A DNA stretch of 64,000 nt from Ariolimax columbianus (GCA_036924085.1 JAVGWX010000003.1:116929264-116993263), one strand, 5' to 3'. Positions 1 through 13,764 are shown, numbered from the stretch's first letter. A program made the numbers and translations. The notes: a model not told the origin generated them from the sequence alone.

Positions 1-252
1 GATCCTGGATAACAGGCTGCAGCAGAGCAGACTGGGTAAGGAGAAGGGATCGAAGAGGGAATGCTAACCCGGTACTCAAAAAATGCTTGCTGAAGTCGGA
101 TGTGTTGGACCGAAATGTGCAAATATCGCAGCCAAGCTGTAAACTACGACCAAACGTATTCCGTTCTCTGGACTACATTCTGTTACTTAAGCTCTTTCAG
201 GGTTTGGCAGCGGGAGATTGAGAACGATCGAAGAAGAAGAAGAAGATATTGT
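1..252 (+). repeat. repA dispersed repeat, copy 1 (cut by window edge)
   Basis: This stretch matches, in inverted orientation, 18361-18690 and the shorter copy at 3905-4110. Landmarks are CTGCAGCAG near the start, CCCGGTACTC at 69-78, the core GCTGAAGTCGGATG at 88-101 and GGGAGATTGAGAACGA near the end. This copy ends in a GAA run (229-246); the other two end differently, so the tail is not a family constant. The core and the sequence upstream of it resemble the region just before and over the ORF2 start of the I-like LINE (55100-55230, minus strand). I infer a non-autonomous derivative related to that LINE. No coding capacity is visible. Confidence 0.65.
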
Positions 253-261
253 ATAATTTGC

Positions 262-345
262 CTCTCTCTCTTTCGTTTGTTTCTTTCTCTATCTCTCTCT
301 TTTTCTTTCTCTCCTTCTCTCTCTCTCTATATATATACATATACC
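262..345. repeat. CT-rich microsatellite
   Basis: An imperfect CT/TTTC run followed by a short TA run. Open reading frames across it are low-complexity artefacts. From 346 to about 2378 I see no recognisable gene or repeat. Confidence 0.8.
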
Positions 346-2376
346 TCTCGCTATTTAAATTACTGCTTGATAACGTCTTTTTGTGTGTGTTCCAAACGTT
401 GATTATTATTTTTTGTTTAATATTTTTATCTATCTATATGTTGCTTATTTGTTTCTCTTGTTAATCTTTGCGTCTTATTTCTAGTTTTCTAAATTATCTT
501 CTGTTTAGATAATTCCTTCTAAAGTCTCATCAGAAAAGAGTCCAGATGTTTCGCAGCACATGATAAGAAATGTCTCCGCCATCTGTCTTAGAGTAATGAA
601 ATATCCGGAACTGAAGGTTCACAGAGAACGTAATCACAATTTGCCAACCTGGAAAGATCCCTGCCGGACTCTTATATTCAAGTAGAAAGTAATTCAATAC
701 AATATGTCAATCATTCTTACCCGGAAGATCGCAAACATAAACTAGATGGCTCCAAAATCTCATTTCGGTATTGTTAAAGTGTGTATTTGCGAATGTTTCT
801 CATTAACTGTTGTCTTTCTTTTTTTCATTGTATCATTCTCTCAAATAGCTACATCTATTGTCCTCATTTAAACCTGACGGATCCTCCAGAGAGGCTGACA
901 AAAATGGCACTGTCACTATGTTTCTTTCGTGGAGCAGGCCAATTTGAAGAACATGTCTCTGTTTATTCGCCCTTGCAAGCACAAAGACTTGATGCCGGTA
1001 TTTAATGGAACAAGCATAGGATATATTAGACTGTAGTAGAGTATAATGTAGTCGTATTAATATTTCCCACGTCTAACCTTTGGGTAAGAAGTAGCTCAAT
1101 GGTGCCTTACAAAGCATTGAATCTTTCCCATGCCATTTATTATTAACAATTTTGTATTTCATCACAATGTTGCACTGCCTTCAAGTTAGAGTTTTATTCC
1201 TCCAGGTTTTGCTATTAAATGTCCCATTGTATTGTATTACATGTGTGTATTTTTGATCTGTTAAACTTTACAACTGATTTCCGAAAGTGTTTCTGACAGT
1301 CTGTAAAATGCGTTATACGCATGGTTTCTTATCAGAAATATGTTATAGATTTAAACATCTAAGCCCTCATCAAGTTTCATGTGCAGCAATTGAGAAAGCC
1401 AATAACTATATTTCACATTTCCAATTTTGAAAGAGCTAATTAGATTCAAGTGTACGAGAATTAAATGGGAAATTCAGGACGCATGTTGTTGTGTGTGTGC
1501 AGGAGAAGGAGCGAAAAATAATTAGAGACAGCAGAAACATACTGATCAAAACCACACCTGACATCCATGTTCGTGTTTTCGTTCCAGTCTCTGTCACAAC
1601 ATTCTATAAGGTATTGACTCTGTAATCCCCTTTGTAGTAATTTTGGATTGCGCTACCTCAAGAAGGATAATGGTGCAGCTTCTCTAATACGCCCAGAGGT
1701 GTAAACAGACTAAATGTAACCTTCTACAAGAGAAACGTTATCAAGAATAACTCAACTCAGCACAAGTGGCTTCCAGCAGCAACAACATAGACTTGAACAT
1801 CTGTAGTCATGTGGTCAACATTCAAATCAAATGGGCAGCTTTGATCTCAGAGACTAGAATATAAAGGGCGTGTTAAGTGAGGAGAACTCAGAGGGACTGA
1901 GACTTTGACGAACTGACAGCAATCTCAAGTATGAGAATGCAGATTGCGTCATTTACTTTACGTCGGAGGTGGTTATCATGTGGTCTCATTAAGCACGTCA
2001 GTCAGAATGTCTAACTCAGTTGTTTTATCAGAAAATGTAGAAAGTATGGTTGCAAGTTTATGGTATAAATTCAGGTGGGAATAGGGATCTGCTGTCTTAG
2101 TCATAGCGCTTTTAAGTAAATTGTAATGTCAGAGATTACATTTTTGCTTCGAAATCAGTCATTGTGGGGGATACTAAATTTAGATTAGGTAGAAACATGT
2201 TTATCAAATGTAAACAATGAACGCGTTTCTTGCATGGTGACACAGATTTCTACAAATGTGCAATCTGCAAGAGTATTACGTGAAATGGAGATCACGCAGG
2301 AAGCACAACCTGAGAGGACAGTGTTTACAACCAGCGATCTACTTGCGTAATTATTGTCCATAATGTTTGCCATTTC

Positions 2377-2378
<2 letters not shown>

Positions 2379-2425
<47 letters not shown>

Positions 2426-2447
2426 GAGAGAGAAAGAGAGAAAGACT
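2379..2447. repeat. (GA)n microsatellite
   Basis: Nearly pure GA run with a few interruptions. The minus-strand reading frames through it are low-complexity and not genes. Confidence 0.9.
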
Positions 2448-2668
2448 GAACAATTAATAGTTTCCCCGAAATACAGAGATGTCGATTGTGCATAACATAA
2501 CAAACTATTGCACCGCTTGAGGAACGCTATGTAAAAATGCGCATGCGGATGTGTGATTGTCATTGCAAATTTATCTTTAGGCTCTATGTAATAAAACATA
2601 ATTTGTGTCTCATTTCTTTCAAAAATGAATACTCATAATTCTTAGCAATTTATTTTAATTTATTAACT

Positions 2669-2717
2669 TTTTTTGGGGGGGGGGGGGGGTGGGGCGGGGC
2701 GGGGGGTGGGGGTGGGG
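2669..2717 (+). other. G-rich tract, possible G-quadruplex
   Basis: About 45 nearly continuous G residues with single T or C interruptions, enough runs of three or more G for an intramolecular quadruplex on the plus strand. No gene is adjacent. Nothing recognisable lies between 2718 and 3235. Confidence 0.6.
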
Positions 2718-3235
2718 CCGAGGTGGTGTCGTGGCTGCTTCTGCCTAGCTGTAGTTTCCTATTAATTTGACGGATTCCTTTACTAGATTCAAGTTTCATT
2801 ACAGCAATAGCTGGAACAAACATAACATTGTCAGTGTGTCGATACCCTATATATTTTTCTTGGACCAATATATCGTGGCATGTAATTAGGGTTGTCTAGA
2901 TCGAAAGTGCGCCCGTAAATATCCCGGAAGCTTAGGCTTCAGCGCTGCGATTCTTGGTTTATGTGAAGATTGTCGAGCAGTGTTCTGCTGTAATAATGAT
3001 CTATATTCTACTTATCACTAACTGTGAGAAGATTGTTAACATCTTCTTGATTGATTTATCTATGAAAAACTTCTGGATTCTGTGTCATGGAACGTTTCTA
3101 CGAGAAGTAACACATATCCATTATCAATTGATGAGCCCATTTTTGTGAAGAATACTTTTCAAGCTTAGGCTTTGATGCTAACTATTTGTGACGGTAATTA
3201 CTCCGTCCGTCTTCTTCATCTTATAACCTTTATCA

Positions 3236-3690
3236 GAGACTGACAAGCAATAAGTGACTTTCAACCCTGATGGTCTCTTTAAGAGCACCCAGCAACATTA
3301 CTCCACTTCATAGATCATTGATCAGTGACTGACAAGCAATAAGTGACTATCAACCAAGATGGTCTATTTAAGAGTAGCAACAAACTCCCGATACTTCATA
3401 GATCATTGATCAGTGACTGACAAGCAATAAGTGACTATCAACCAAGATGGTCTATTTAAGAGTAGCAACAAACTCCCGATACTTCATAGATCATTGATCA
3501 GTGACTGACAAGCAATAAGTGACTATCAACCAAGATGGTCTATTTAAGAGTAGCAACAAACTCCCGATACTTCATAGATCATTGATCGGTGATTGAAGTG
3601 ACAATGAACCCTGATAGTCTCTTTAAGAGTAGCAGCAACCTCCCTCCACTCCATAGATCATCGACTGATGAAACAGTAAGTGACTATCAC
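3236..3690. repeat. 88-bp tandem repeat, about five units
   Basis: The phrase TGACAAGCAATAAGTGACT recurs near 3240, 3330, 3418 and 3506, giving a period of about 88 bp. The middle units are almost identical and the outer ones diverged, the usual pattern when an array turns over from its centre. Confidence 0.85.
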
Positions 3691-3904
3691 ACTTGAAGCG
3701 TCTTTAAGAAGAACGTTAATTTCATCCGTTTCACCAGGTCAGTATTTAGCTGAGTGCTCCAGCTCTGATTAATAATCTTCATTTCAACTTGTTTTGCTCT
3801 TTGTGAAGGTAATTTCCTTCTCTGTTGCCTTATTTCTATGGTACTCAATATAGTGCTCTTGTTATTGCATCGGGTTTTCTTTTTACGAAATGGTCGACTG
3901 ATTA

Positions 3905-4110
3905 TGGCTTGACTTGGCGTCGTTCCTTCTCAATCTCCCGCTACCAAACCCTGACACTGGCCTAAGTAGCAGAATGTAGTCAAGAGAACGGAATGCGTTG
4001 TTTTGTAGTTTACACACATAGATCACCGCATGGAGGTTTAGAAAGGTCTTGGCAGCTCTTGTTTGCTGGCCTTGACGCTAGCAGTCAGCTATTGGTCGCT
4101 GACATATATC
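3905..4110 (-). repeat. repA dispersed repeat, copy 2 (internally deleted)
   Basis: It aligns with 18361-18690 at both ends: TTCTCAATCTCCCGCTACC at the left, and the GTCTTGGCAGCTCT to CAGTCAGCTAT part at the right. It lacks the central part holding the GAAGTCGGATG core. Confidence 0.6.
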
Positions 4111-4289
4111 TAAACGACATTCCAAGCTTGAAGAAAATGTAAAGCGCATGTGTAAAATCTTGCACATTAATAACATTATCTCCTCAAAGTTACAACTTTT
4201 CAAATAGCCTTAGTATATACATTAAAATGCAGAATTTTAGTAATGAATACCTGTGCTAATGCAGAAACCGATCTTAAAACAAATAAATA

Positions 4290-4645
4290 CACATACATAT
4301 ATTCATTCATGCATATATACATATACACACGCACGCACATACACGCACGAACGCAAACACTCGCACGCACGCGCATACACGCACAGGAACACACACACAC
4401 ACATATTTGAACCTAATCCCATATTCCTAACATGGCACACAGCGCATAAGCTAAACATAATCTTTATTTTACTTTACTTTTAAAAATTCATGTGCTCTGG
4501 AACTGGCGTGTGCGTGTCGGGTGTACGTGTGTGGTGTTTATGTGTATATGTGTGTGTGTTTGGGTGTGATTGTGCGTGTGTGTGTAGTGTTGTGTGAGAG
4601 TATGATGTGTGTGAGTGAGTGTGTGTGCGTTTGCACGTATGTGCG
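4290..4645. repeat. CA-rich block followed by GT-rich block
   Basis: 4315-4405 is an imperfect (CA)n array with many CG steps. 4505-4640 is an imperfect (GT)n array. The two are roughly complementary, so the interval is an imperfect inverted repeat of alternating purine-pyrimidine sequence. From 4660 to 6890 I recognise nothing apart from a G run at about 5027-5040. Confidence 0.75.
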
Positions 4646-6892
4646 ACTGTGTGATTGACTGATCGAATCACGTGATATCGTCATATAAGTGGGTTAAAGT
4701 AACGCGCAGCATTTCAACATGAGGCCATGTGCAGGATAATTATAAAGGAAATGTCGAAAAGATAATGGGACAGTTTTAATTTGAGATAAGCGTAGATAAA
4801 TTAAGATAAAGGAAGAGGTAGGTGGATTAAGAAGGGAAGATGTGATGGATCAGTAAAGGGTAGTAAGGATGATTTGTGACTTAGTGTGCATTTAACTGGA
4901 CGCTTGTAGTGACAAAACAATCTGGGGCGCTGCAAAGGATAATTATTAAAGTCGTATGTAAAGCAGCCGTGGGCGAATTAAGTCCTTTTTATGGGTTATG
5001 TTGATAGGGGAGGAAAGGGTTGGGGCGGGGGGGGGGGAGGGGTAGTAGAGAGAAATAGACATTGAAGAGACGGGCGATTTAAGTTTGGTAAAAGAGATAG
5101 CCTGTGTGTGTTGGGTGGATTGAAAGAAACGGACGGTTTGGGATGAGGATTGAGTAGTGAAAATATAGGAGGGTTAGAAAGTGTGAAAAGATTGAATAGA
5201 CGATGTGGGGAAGTGGGAGAAACTTAAATATTTGACTCGTGTTGTTTAATTTATTTGTAGAGTTTCCAGGACGAGCAGATAATCTGCACGCGTCTGCTTA
5301 TGTTTAAGTGAGATGCACGCAGAGATTTAGAAACGTTAGAACAAAATAACACATTTAGTTGTGGTGTCAGTTCATAGATTTGTCCTAAAATGAATATTTC
5401 TTATAAGATTGAAAGATAAACATCTGGAAGGATTTGATGTTAATCTCCCGAGGTTGTCTTTCCTCTTTTAACGAATATTTCTCTAGTTATTAGAAAAACA
5501 TTATTAATTCTTTGTTTGTAAAAATAACTGCAATTAAGAATCATGAACAAAGCAGAGTTAACCATTGTAATGAAGAAGACTCTCCAAATAATATGTTTGA
5601 TGACCCTGCCACTTAAACAGGTCAAACAAATATTGAGTTTGGCGTGGCCTTCTGTGTGTGAAACACAATTATTTAGAAATCATACACCATAAACAGTAAT
5701 GGGGAAGAATAAATGAACAAAATTGTTGAAGTTTATTAAAGCTAAGTTTAATCACAATTTTAAAATGGGTATGGCCAGATTCCTCACCAAGACGAGAACA
5801 CAAACAAAACCTACGTTACTACCAATAGGCCTTCATCGCGGACAACAAATAACAACAATACTGAGCTAACAAATCAACATATGGGGAAAACAATGGTCTA
5901 CTTATATGATAGTACACCCAATCTGTCTAAGCGGCTGGTTGGGTCGGAAGCTCGACTGAAAATGAAGGGTGTTGTCAAATAAGGTGGCCATTAGAGCGTA
6001 AGAAATGAGGGGGAATGTGCCGGATGAGTCATAACACGCTGCTGTTGCTTATGTGCCGGGACGTGCACATGTGCATCTGCCCCTGTGGAAACACAGGTCG
6101 ACTAAGACTAAAATACAATACAAAAGTTGTTTTCCTTGGAATCGGAAGAAGAAAATCATATCAGTCTGCATGATTGAATATGATAGAAAGTAACTGAATG
6201 TTGAAATGCGGTATTACAGAAGAACTCATCAAACAATACAAAGACTCCCGTTTCAGTAAATTGTGAAGTTACGAATACAGAAGAAAAACAATAGCGTTTA
6301 ATTTATATATATAAATTATTTGTAAAACCCTAAACGAATCATAGTTTACGTATTGGTGTATGTACTGTTTTCGTTGTATACGGTAATGTTGAAGGTTTGT
6401 GGTCGATACGTTGGTCATCATCTATTACATTTCTCTAATGAACAACTGTGTTGCTCAGTTACTGTGGAACTCCAGTTTAAATGCAGTTTCTTTAAATATT
6501 AGCAGCAACCAGACAGAATATTGTCCTTGTTCTTGCTCTAGTCACTATTTTCATCTTTCTGTGTTCCATTATCAAGATTAGGGCGAAGAGAGTTAAGTAG
6601 AGTAACTTTGATGAAGAAAAGAAATTATGTACAAGAAACATTTAGAAGCCATTCAGATATCTGCTTTTTTCAGAACGTGTATTTAATTGATACAATCAAA
6701 CAGGTTTTGTCAGCTTTGGAAATCCGGAATTCCTTATTGGCAAGGAAGACAGAATAGGGCAACTGAATCATCAAACATGTCGTAAACGATTACTAAAGTG
6801 TTTTCTGCTTGTGGTTAGAAACCTGGTCATGCAAAAACAAACCGCTACAGTAACCACTGCTGCAATAGCCCACACTGTGCACGGACATATTT

Positions 6893-7832
6893 TCTGTAGT
6901 GGACTACCTATAGTGGACTACCTATAGTGGATTAACATTTGTGGACTACCTATAGTGGACTAACTATAGTGGACTAACTTTAGTGGACTACCTATAGTGG
7001 ACTACCTATAGTGAACTACCTATAGTGAACTAACTTTTGTGGACTACCTATAGTGAACTACCTATAGTGAACTACCTATTGTGGACTACCTATAGTGGAC
7101 TACCTATAGTGGACTATCTATAGTGAACTACCTATAGTGAACTACCTATTGTGGACTACCTATAGTGGACTACCTATAGTGGACTACATATAGTGGACTA
7201 CCTATAGTGGACTACCTATAGTGGACTAACTATAGTAGACTACCTATAGTGGACTACCTTTAGTGGACTACCTATAGTGGACTAACTTTTGTGGACTACC
7301 TATAGTGGACTACCTATAGTGGACTACCTATAGTGGACTACCTATTGTGGACTACCTATTGTGGACTACCTATAGTGAACTACCTATTGTGGACTACCTA
7401 TAGTGAACTACCTATTGTGAACTACCTATTGTGGACTACCTATAGTGAACTACCTATAGTGAACTACCTGTTGTAGACCACCTATAGTGGACTACCTATA
7501 GTGAACTACCTATTGTGGACCACCTAAAGGGGACTACCTATAGTGAACTACCTATAGTGAACTAACTATAGTGAACTACCTATTGTGGACTACCTATAGT
7601 GAACTACCTATAGTGAACTACCTATTGTGGACTACCTATAGTGAACTACCTATAGTGAACTACCTATAGTGAACTACCTATAGTGAACTAACTTTTGTGG
7701 ACCACCAATAGTGAACTACCTATAGTGAACTACCTAGTGAACTAACTTTTGTGGACCACCTATAGTGGACTACCTATAGTGGACTACCTATAGTGGACTA
7801 CCTATAGTGGACTACCTATAGTGGACTACCTC
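6893..7832. repeat. 14-bp minisatellite (GTGGACTACCTATA)n
   Basis: About 67 units of a 14-bp motif with frequent G/A (TGGACT or TGAACT) and A/T (ATAGTG or ATTGTG) variants and occasional ACTAACT units. Many units carry the palindrome CTATAG. The array runs directly into the tail part of a SINE-1 copy at about 7838. Confidence 0.95.
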
Positions 7833-7837
7833 TTTAT

Positions 7838-7972
7838 GGGACCCTTACATAAAATGCATTCCGAAGTCGGATACACTGGAATGACTGGCGCAAAGTAAAA
7901 ACATAGTGCAACACACACCGTCTAGAAGAATATAGAAATAAGGCGAACGCAAAAGCAACAAAAAAAAACATC
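7838..7972 (+). mobile_element. SINE-1 fragment (3' half)
   Basis: It matches the 3' half of the complete SINE at 62275-62534: ACCCTTACATAAAATGCAT, then a GAAGTCGGAT core, then AATAAGGCGAACGCAAA, then an A-rich end. The tRNA-like head is missing; the minisatellite stands where it would be. Nothing recognisable lies between 7973 and 9139. Confidence 0.75.
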
Positions 7973-9139
7973 TAACGATTTATTAGAATACTTACAGCAT
8001 CATGCAGTTCTGTTGGTCATTGTACTTCAGCAAAACCCATAAGTGAAGTGCTCAGTCTCTCTCAGCAAATAAAGAAAGGTGTGGATTATAATGTTACCGT
8101 TGCTTGCTGGTTTTATGTACATATGCTCCCAGTCGTGCCTTCCTGTCTAACTCACGTCTGATTCCACGATTTTTTAATATGTGGATCGCGGGTTCATCCA
8201 TCGCAGTGCCACCATATTTTAACTTCAAAAGGGCACTCCTTGTCAAATTCAAAGTCATTACTAAGGTACCTTAGAGTCTAGAAAGTTAGACCTGTCATTG
8301 CTATAAACCTCAACAAGACCAGAACGTTACATTTTTTATTGAACCAAAGTGAGACCAGGTCAGAAAGACACACTCATCTAATAGACTGATTCATCTACAC
8401 GAGCTACTCACGTATGCCAACGTCAGTCGTAAACAAGGACTGATATTTCAACATGATTAGGCCATCATTAAAGAGGCAACATATAGCTACATCAGAACTG
8501 ACTTCACAGCCTCAATATCAGTTCTGACACAAGTGATTGTTATTTATGCCTGCTCCGCTAGGCAATCTCACTCTAGCAGAAAAGCTGCTATCTGACTTCT
8601 CACCGCGCAATGCAGATCCATCGGTATAGAAGTAAACAATAATGTAATAAACAACGCAGAACGTACTTCATTGGCTGCAGGCATTGTATCTAATATTTTG
8701 GACATGTTGACCAGCTTGCGCTATGTACCTGGTAGATGTGTTTTGAATTAACATCGTTAACTGTCACTGCCGTGATAGAAACACACCAACGACACAGATA
8801 CATGTATGAACTTGTATTATAACTGGATTCAGCTTTCAATCTCAAAGCGTTACAGATTACCCAGCTGTAAATGAGAACCGGACTTACAGTTAGTGAAGAC
8901 ATGGTGGCTAGGAAGGTTGCTCGGTAGCCCTATCTTAATATGGTATGGAAGCTGGTAAAATACAGTTTTGTCATGTTATCCCTACCACGTGACCCACTTT
9001 TTCCATTATTTACATTTCATACGTGTACACTTTAAGATAACATGAGTTCGACAACATGAGTTCGATAACACGAATTCGATAACATGCTAAAAACAGCACC
9101 CAGTTGTATGTGTTCTAACAAAAATAGTATTAATTTATT

Positions 9140-9466
9140 ATTGCTGATCAGCCAAGTTTGTCAGGATCAGACAAAATATACTGGCCAAGATTCTTACACC
9201 GGCTTCCCCGTGACCCTCCTTTGAAATAAGTTGTTTTGATGGCAGACTGGTTAACGATGTGAGGGATCGACATGATCCCCGTAGTAGTGAACGACACGCA
9301 GATAAAGCCAAGCATAACATAACCACCTGGAGGAATCCGTTTCACCTTTATCAACACGTTTGGGATGTGAGGCTTCTACAACAAACCACTTAACGTCCTT
9401 TTCATGGAATACAGAAGAGCAATCATACTCGTTGTGGGCATTCAACAACAACAACAACAACAACAA
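9140..9466 (+). repeat. AAC-tailed dispersed repeat, copy 1
   Basis: It aligns with 14525-14850 and 60355-60600 and, inverted, with 27560-27945. Shared words include GACATGATCCC, GACACGC, AAAGC.TAGCA, CACCTT.ATCA and the terminal GGCATTCAACAACAAC. The (AAC)n tail is at about 9447-9468. A simple tail on one end suggests a retroposed, non-autonomous element. I cannot name the family and see no clear tRNA head. From 9469 to 11720 nothing is recognisable. Confidence 0.65.
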
Positions 9467-11721
9467 CTTTTCAAGAATGTTATTGGTGCAATTAAGTATC
9501 CATGATTTGCTTCACTATGTTGCGGCTAATGGTGACCCCAGACAACATCGTTTTATAGAACAAAACGCTGAACTACATCGGGTTCAAGACTCCGCACTGT
9601 TTCGACTGATTTGCAACTTTGGTTTTCCTAACTTAAAGTGAGAATAATTCAGTATACTTTAATTTTAAATCTATATTCCAGCTATATCAACATTAACGAC
9701 GCAATGAAACCTATTAGGCTCGGATTATCATGGCTTTTCAACTACTTTCCATCACGTGATTTGCAGCTCCGTTAAAGAGTATACCTGTATACAGATTATT
9801 TTTAAAGGAAGATATGTCGAAATTGTATCTAGTGAATGAAGTTGCCTCCCCATAACAGGGTTTTGTTCTACAAAATAAAAGACCTCTGTTGGCTCTTCAG
9901 AACAGACGTTAAGTTTTCATTAACTGAAAATAAAAACACATTTCCGCCGATCAAGATTTATTTTTCTAATATTGATTTAATCAACTATAAAATAGTTTTT
10001 GTAAAGTAAAATAGGGTCTTGAGTAACTGTATTACGCTGATTAACGTACGTGATGTATATCTAATAATATGAAGAAACCATTGTTCACAGCATTTCACGC
10101 AAACAAATGACGTCAGTAGAGTGTATGGAATGTAAACAAATTAGAACACAGAACGAAATATACAAAACACTAACAAAGATCATGTGTTGTTTTTTTTTTG
10201 TTTCTTTTTAATTTTTGGTTGGTGGTGGCGGCGTGGTTAAGTCAAAAATATACATCAGAATTAGTGATGAGCAAATTCGACTAAAATAGAAACGGAACCA
10301 GACAATGTCGATACTTATTTAGAAACAAAAAAGGTATGTTTACTTCCTTTCTGTGGTACTCCTTGGCTGGGACAAACTAATGAATGAATTGGTCCAAACA
10401 AATATGCTGGAATAGGACAGACATGATCCTAATAGATAACAATATGTATGGTGGAATGGAATACAAGTTTGGAGTACTAAATTCATGTCTTTGAAATGTG
10501 CATATCAGAGAATGTCATCTCATAGAATGGGGTACAATGACAAACATGCAATTTTCTGGACAAATTGGGATCACTTCTGGAATTAATGAATTGAATCCGA
10601 TAGTTAAGATATTTTGTTAATACCAGACGATAACCTATCTGAAAACAATTCTTGAAATAAAAATCTATGGCAGATGAGATAGAGGATAACAACGATATAG
10701 GTGGGATGATAATCTCTAGATGATGACAGGGTAATAACCTGTCAGGGTGCACCATCATGAGAAAATCTTTAGAGAAGCATTGCTTCCTATCTTTAATATA
10801 ACAGTGGTAACTGAAATACACTGAATATGAACATATTCCACAACTGGCCACATCATCGTCATGTTAATATAAAGTACTCATCAACATAATGGAGGAATGG
10901 AGAGCAAAATGTGAAATTTGTTTCAAGTTATAAATTATTTAGACATAAACACACGCAGTTCAGAAAAATGCCCGAATTGACCGTCTATGTAAGCATGACA
11001 AAATGACACACGTAAAGAATACATTTTTCGCACCTGCTATGGAACACAATTGCAATAAGTAGTTGAACAAGGACAACAAGATACACCAGTGTGTGAAGTG
11101 GACACGACATTATTTCGTTTCTATTGACGCCCAATATGAGCCATCCTAAATTTGATTTTCTTAAAGGAACCATATTCTAAACCATCCCACGCTCTAGTGC
11201 AACCACAACTGCTAGCATGTTGTGTATGTTAGCCTCGTTAATATGAAAGTATAAGTGTCATTGACAAGAGCATAATATAAAAATACACTTTAAAAGCAAT
11301 ACAAGTATAATGTCAACAGAAAGAGAAGCATACCAGGAGATGTAATGACAAGGTCACACATTGATTTTGTACAAATAACAATTATCATAATTGAAAATGA
11401 AAATCATTTCCGGTATGAAGTGAGGTCAAATATTTGGAGTAATTAATCAACAAGTTCACAGAACAGGAGGATGCTACTTAGTAAAATGCAGGCCGGTACC
11501 ATCAGCAACACAATATGTAATGTTCTCTGACTGATGTTAACGTCCGTTAACAAAAACGCCTGGTGTACTCAACAGCTTGAACCATCTTGGAAGTGACGAC
11601 GATGTATTAACTTAACCGACTGGATCTGCTTTAATGTTACAGTGTTGTTAGAGAAACACGATCCCGGACACCTGTTGCACATGAATAATATATCATGTGC
11701 TAGTTTCATGCAATATATGAC

Positions 11722-11847
11722 TCATCGTGTAGCATGTCTTTTGTAGAACATCGCTCACATCACAGTCTGTCTGAAAGAAATTCGTACCCTTGCCACAACA
11801 CCAGCTTCCGCCACTGTCATACTCAGGAATTCCTGGATATCTTGGTG
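11722..11847 (-). pseudogene. Family B reverse transcriptase relic, C-terminal end
   Basis: Read on the minus strand this encodes a diverged tail MTVAEAG...ISFRQ...FY.RHATR followed by TGA at 11722-11724. It matches the end of the family B copy at 47335-48448. It is the downstream remnant of the relic at 13765-14400; I-like copy A sits between the two. About 300 bp that other family B copies carry between these parts is absent, so target sequence was lost here. Confidence 0.65.
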
Positions 11848-13764
11848 CCATCGTCTTGGATTTAGAAACGGCATTTGACAAGGTCTGGAAAGAGGGACTT
11901 AAAGTCAAGCTACGAAGAAGTGAAGTTTGTGGGAAAATGTACAGATGGATCAGCCACTACCTCAAAAGCAGAACAGCCAGAGTTCAAGTACAAGGGCAGA
12001 TGAGCAAAAAGGTGACACTTGAGCAGGGAGAACCCCAAGGAGGAGTACTGTCACCAATACACTTCCTGGTGAATATAAATAACATGGCAGAGAATATACC
12101 AAGAAGAGTCCATAGCTCCATGTTTGCAGATGATCTGGCTATGTGGACCTCTTAAAAGAATCTCACCATAGCACGTAATCGGATGCAGCAGGCCCTAACA
12201 CTGCTGGAGGAGTGGGCGAACTCATGGCTGGTCAAAATAAATGAGGAAAAAATCAACATGTACGATATTCTCGCTTTCAAACAAACCCTAAAACACCAAA
12301 ATAAGTATTAACGGCAAATATCTGCGGAAAAACGACAACCCAAACTACCTGGGAGTCACATTTGATAGGCGCATGACATGGAAAAGTCAGATCGAGAGAA
12401 ACCGAATGAGAGCCAGAGAAAGAATGGCAATCAATAGGAAACTTTCTGGCACAAGCTGGGGAGAAGACGAAAGTATACTAAAGAAACTGTACACTGGAAG
12501 AGTTAGACCAGTTCTCGAGTATGGCATTGCGGCATGTACAACAGCATCAAAGGCGAACTTTGTTAAAATTAGCAAACTCCAAAACCAAGCCATGAGAGTT
12601 ATAAAAGGAGGCATGAAGTCAACGCCAATTGTAGAACTTGAAAAGATTACAAATCTGCAATCCATTACTGTCGGAAGAGACTGCAAAGCCCAGCATCAAG
12701 CAGAAAAACTCAGAAGACTGACAGACCATCCAATGCATAAGAGACTAAATAATTTTGGAAATGGGAAACCAAAGCGGAGAAACTTTGCAGAAATAGCCAA
12801 AGCAAAGATTAACGAAGACCCTATGAACGCACTAACAACACCAAAGCCCATCCCTACTGTACGCAAACATACCTGGAGGCAGCATATATTTCCAGAGGTG
12901 GTAGAAAATATACCAGGTATTGGAAACAAGAACAGCCAGACTGAAAAAGAAAAAAGACACATAAACCTGAGGTACATAATTAAAAACTACCCAAGCATGG
13001 ACTGGACCAATGCATACACTGACGGTTCTGTAACAAACTCAACACAGAACGGAGGGGCAGGGGTATTCCTGAGCCTACCAAATGGTAGGAAAACAAGACT
13101 GTCAGTGGCAACTGGAAAATACTCAAGCAATTTCAGAGCGGAGGCACTGAGGGCTGCAGTAGAAGAAATGGTGACATGCAAAAGAAATGAAAGCCATATA
13201 GTCCTGTTTACAGATGCCCTGGCCGTAGTCACAGCACTAAAAAGCCATAAAAATACTGAACTTAATGATTTAAGAGCAGTACTCTGTAAACTATGCCAGC
13301 AGTCCGCACCAAAAAGGGTAGTGGTGCAGTAGGTTCCATCCCACTGTAACATCCAAGGCAACGAGGAGGCAGACAGACTGGCAAAAGAAGGTGCAAGACT
13401 ACCACAACCAAAAACTAGTGTGACCTACTAAGAGTCAAAACGGCTTATTAGAGCTAGATACATGACCAAATGGGAAACCGAACATACTGGATACACAACA
13501 AACGATGCCTATTACCAGTTGAACAGAAGAGAGCAGGTCGTGGTCTTCAGACTTCGCACTTGCCACAATAGACTGAGGTACCACCTATTAAATAAACTGA
13601 AGATAGGTGGCACTGACAAATGCACATGCGGTACTGGGAAAATGACCGCTGAACATCTGCTGCCAAACTGCCCGACATACGAGGATCAGAGAAAGCAGAT
13701 GACCGCTGCTTTTTTCGAAAAAATAAAGGTTGACAAGCGTACGAAGAAGAAGAAGAAGACGAAT
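11848..13764 (+). mobile_element. I-like LINE copy A, 5'-truncated, degraded
   Basis: This corresponds to ORF2 residues about 649-1301 of the intact copy at 51249-55154. Read-through shows the RT core with DLE.AFDKVW, PQGGVLSP and FADDLAMWTS, the connection region, an RNase H domain (YTDGSVTN, TDALAVVTAL, VPSHC.IQGNEEADRLAK) and the C-terminal CxC...H....C motif. It is dead: a stop replaces Glu near 12154, there is a frameshift near 12250, a Trp-to-stop change at about 13330 and another stop near 13430. About 60 bp are missing after CAGATG at 13695-13700. The (GAA)n tail is at 13742-13760. It belongs to the subfamily with SVATGKYSSNF. I found no target-site duplication. Confidence 0.9.

Noticed and set aside
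3236..3690. Regulatory array (repeated ATCATTGATCAGTGA words)
   Set aside because: They are only the unit of an 88-bp tandem repeat with no gene nearby.
10483..10851. 122-codon minus frame
   Set aside because: AT-rich, no recognisable domain, no splice or promoter context; length is within chance for this composition.
11848..13764. Target-site duplication for copy A
   Set aside because: Flanks GGATATCTTGGTG and ACGAATAAGATTC do not match; deletion at the target explains this better.
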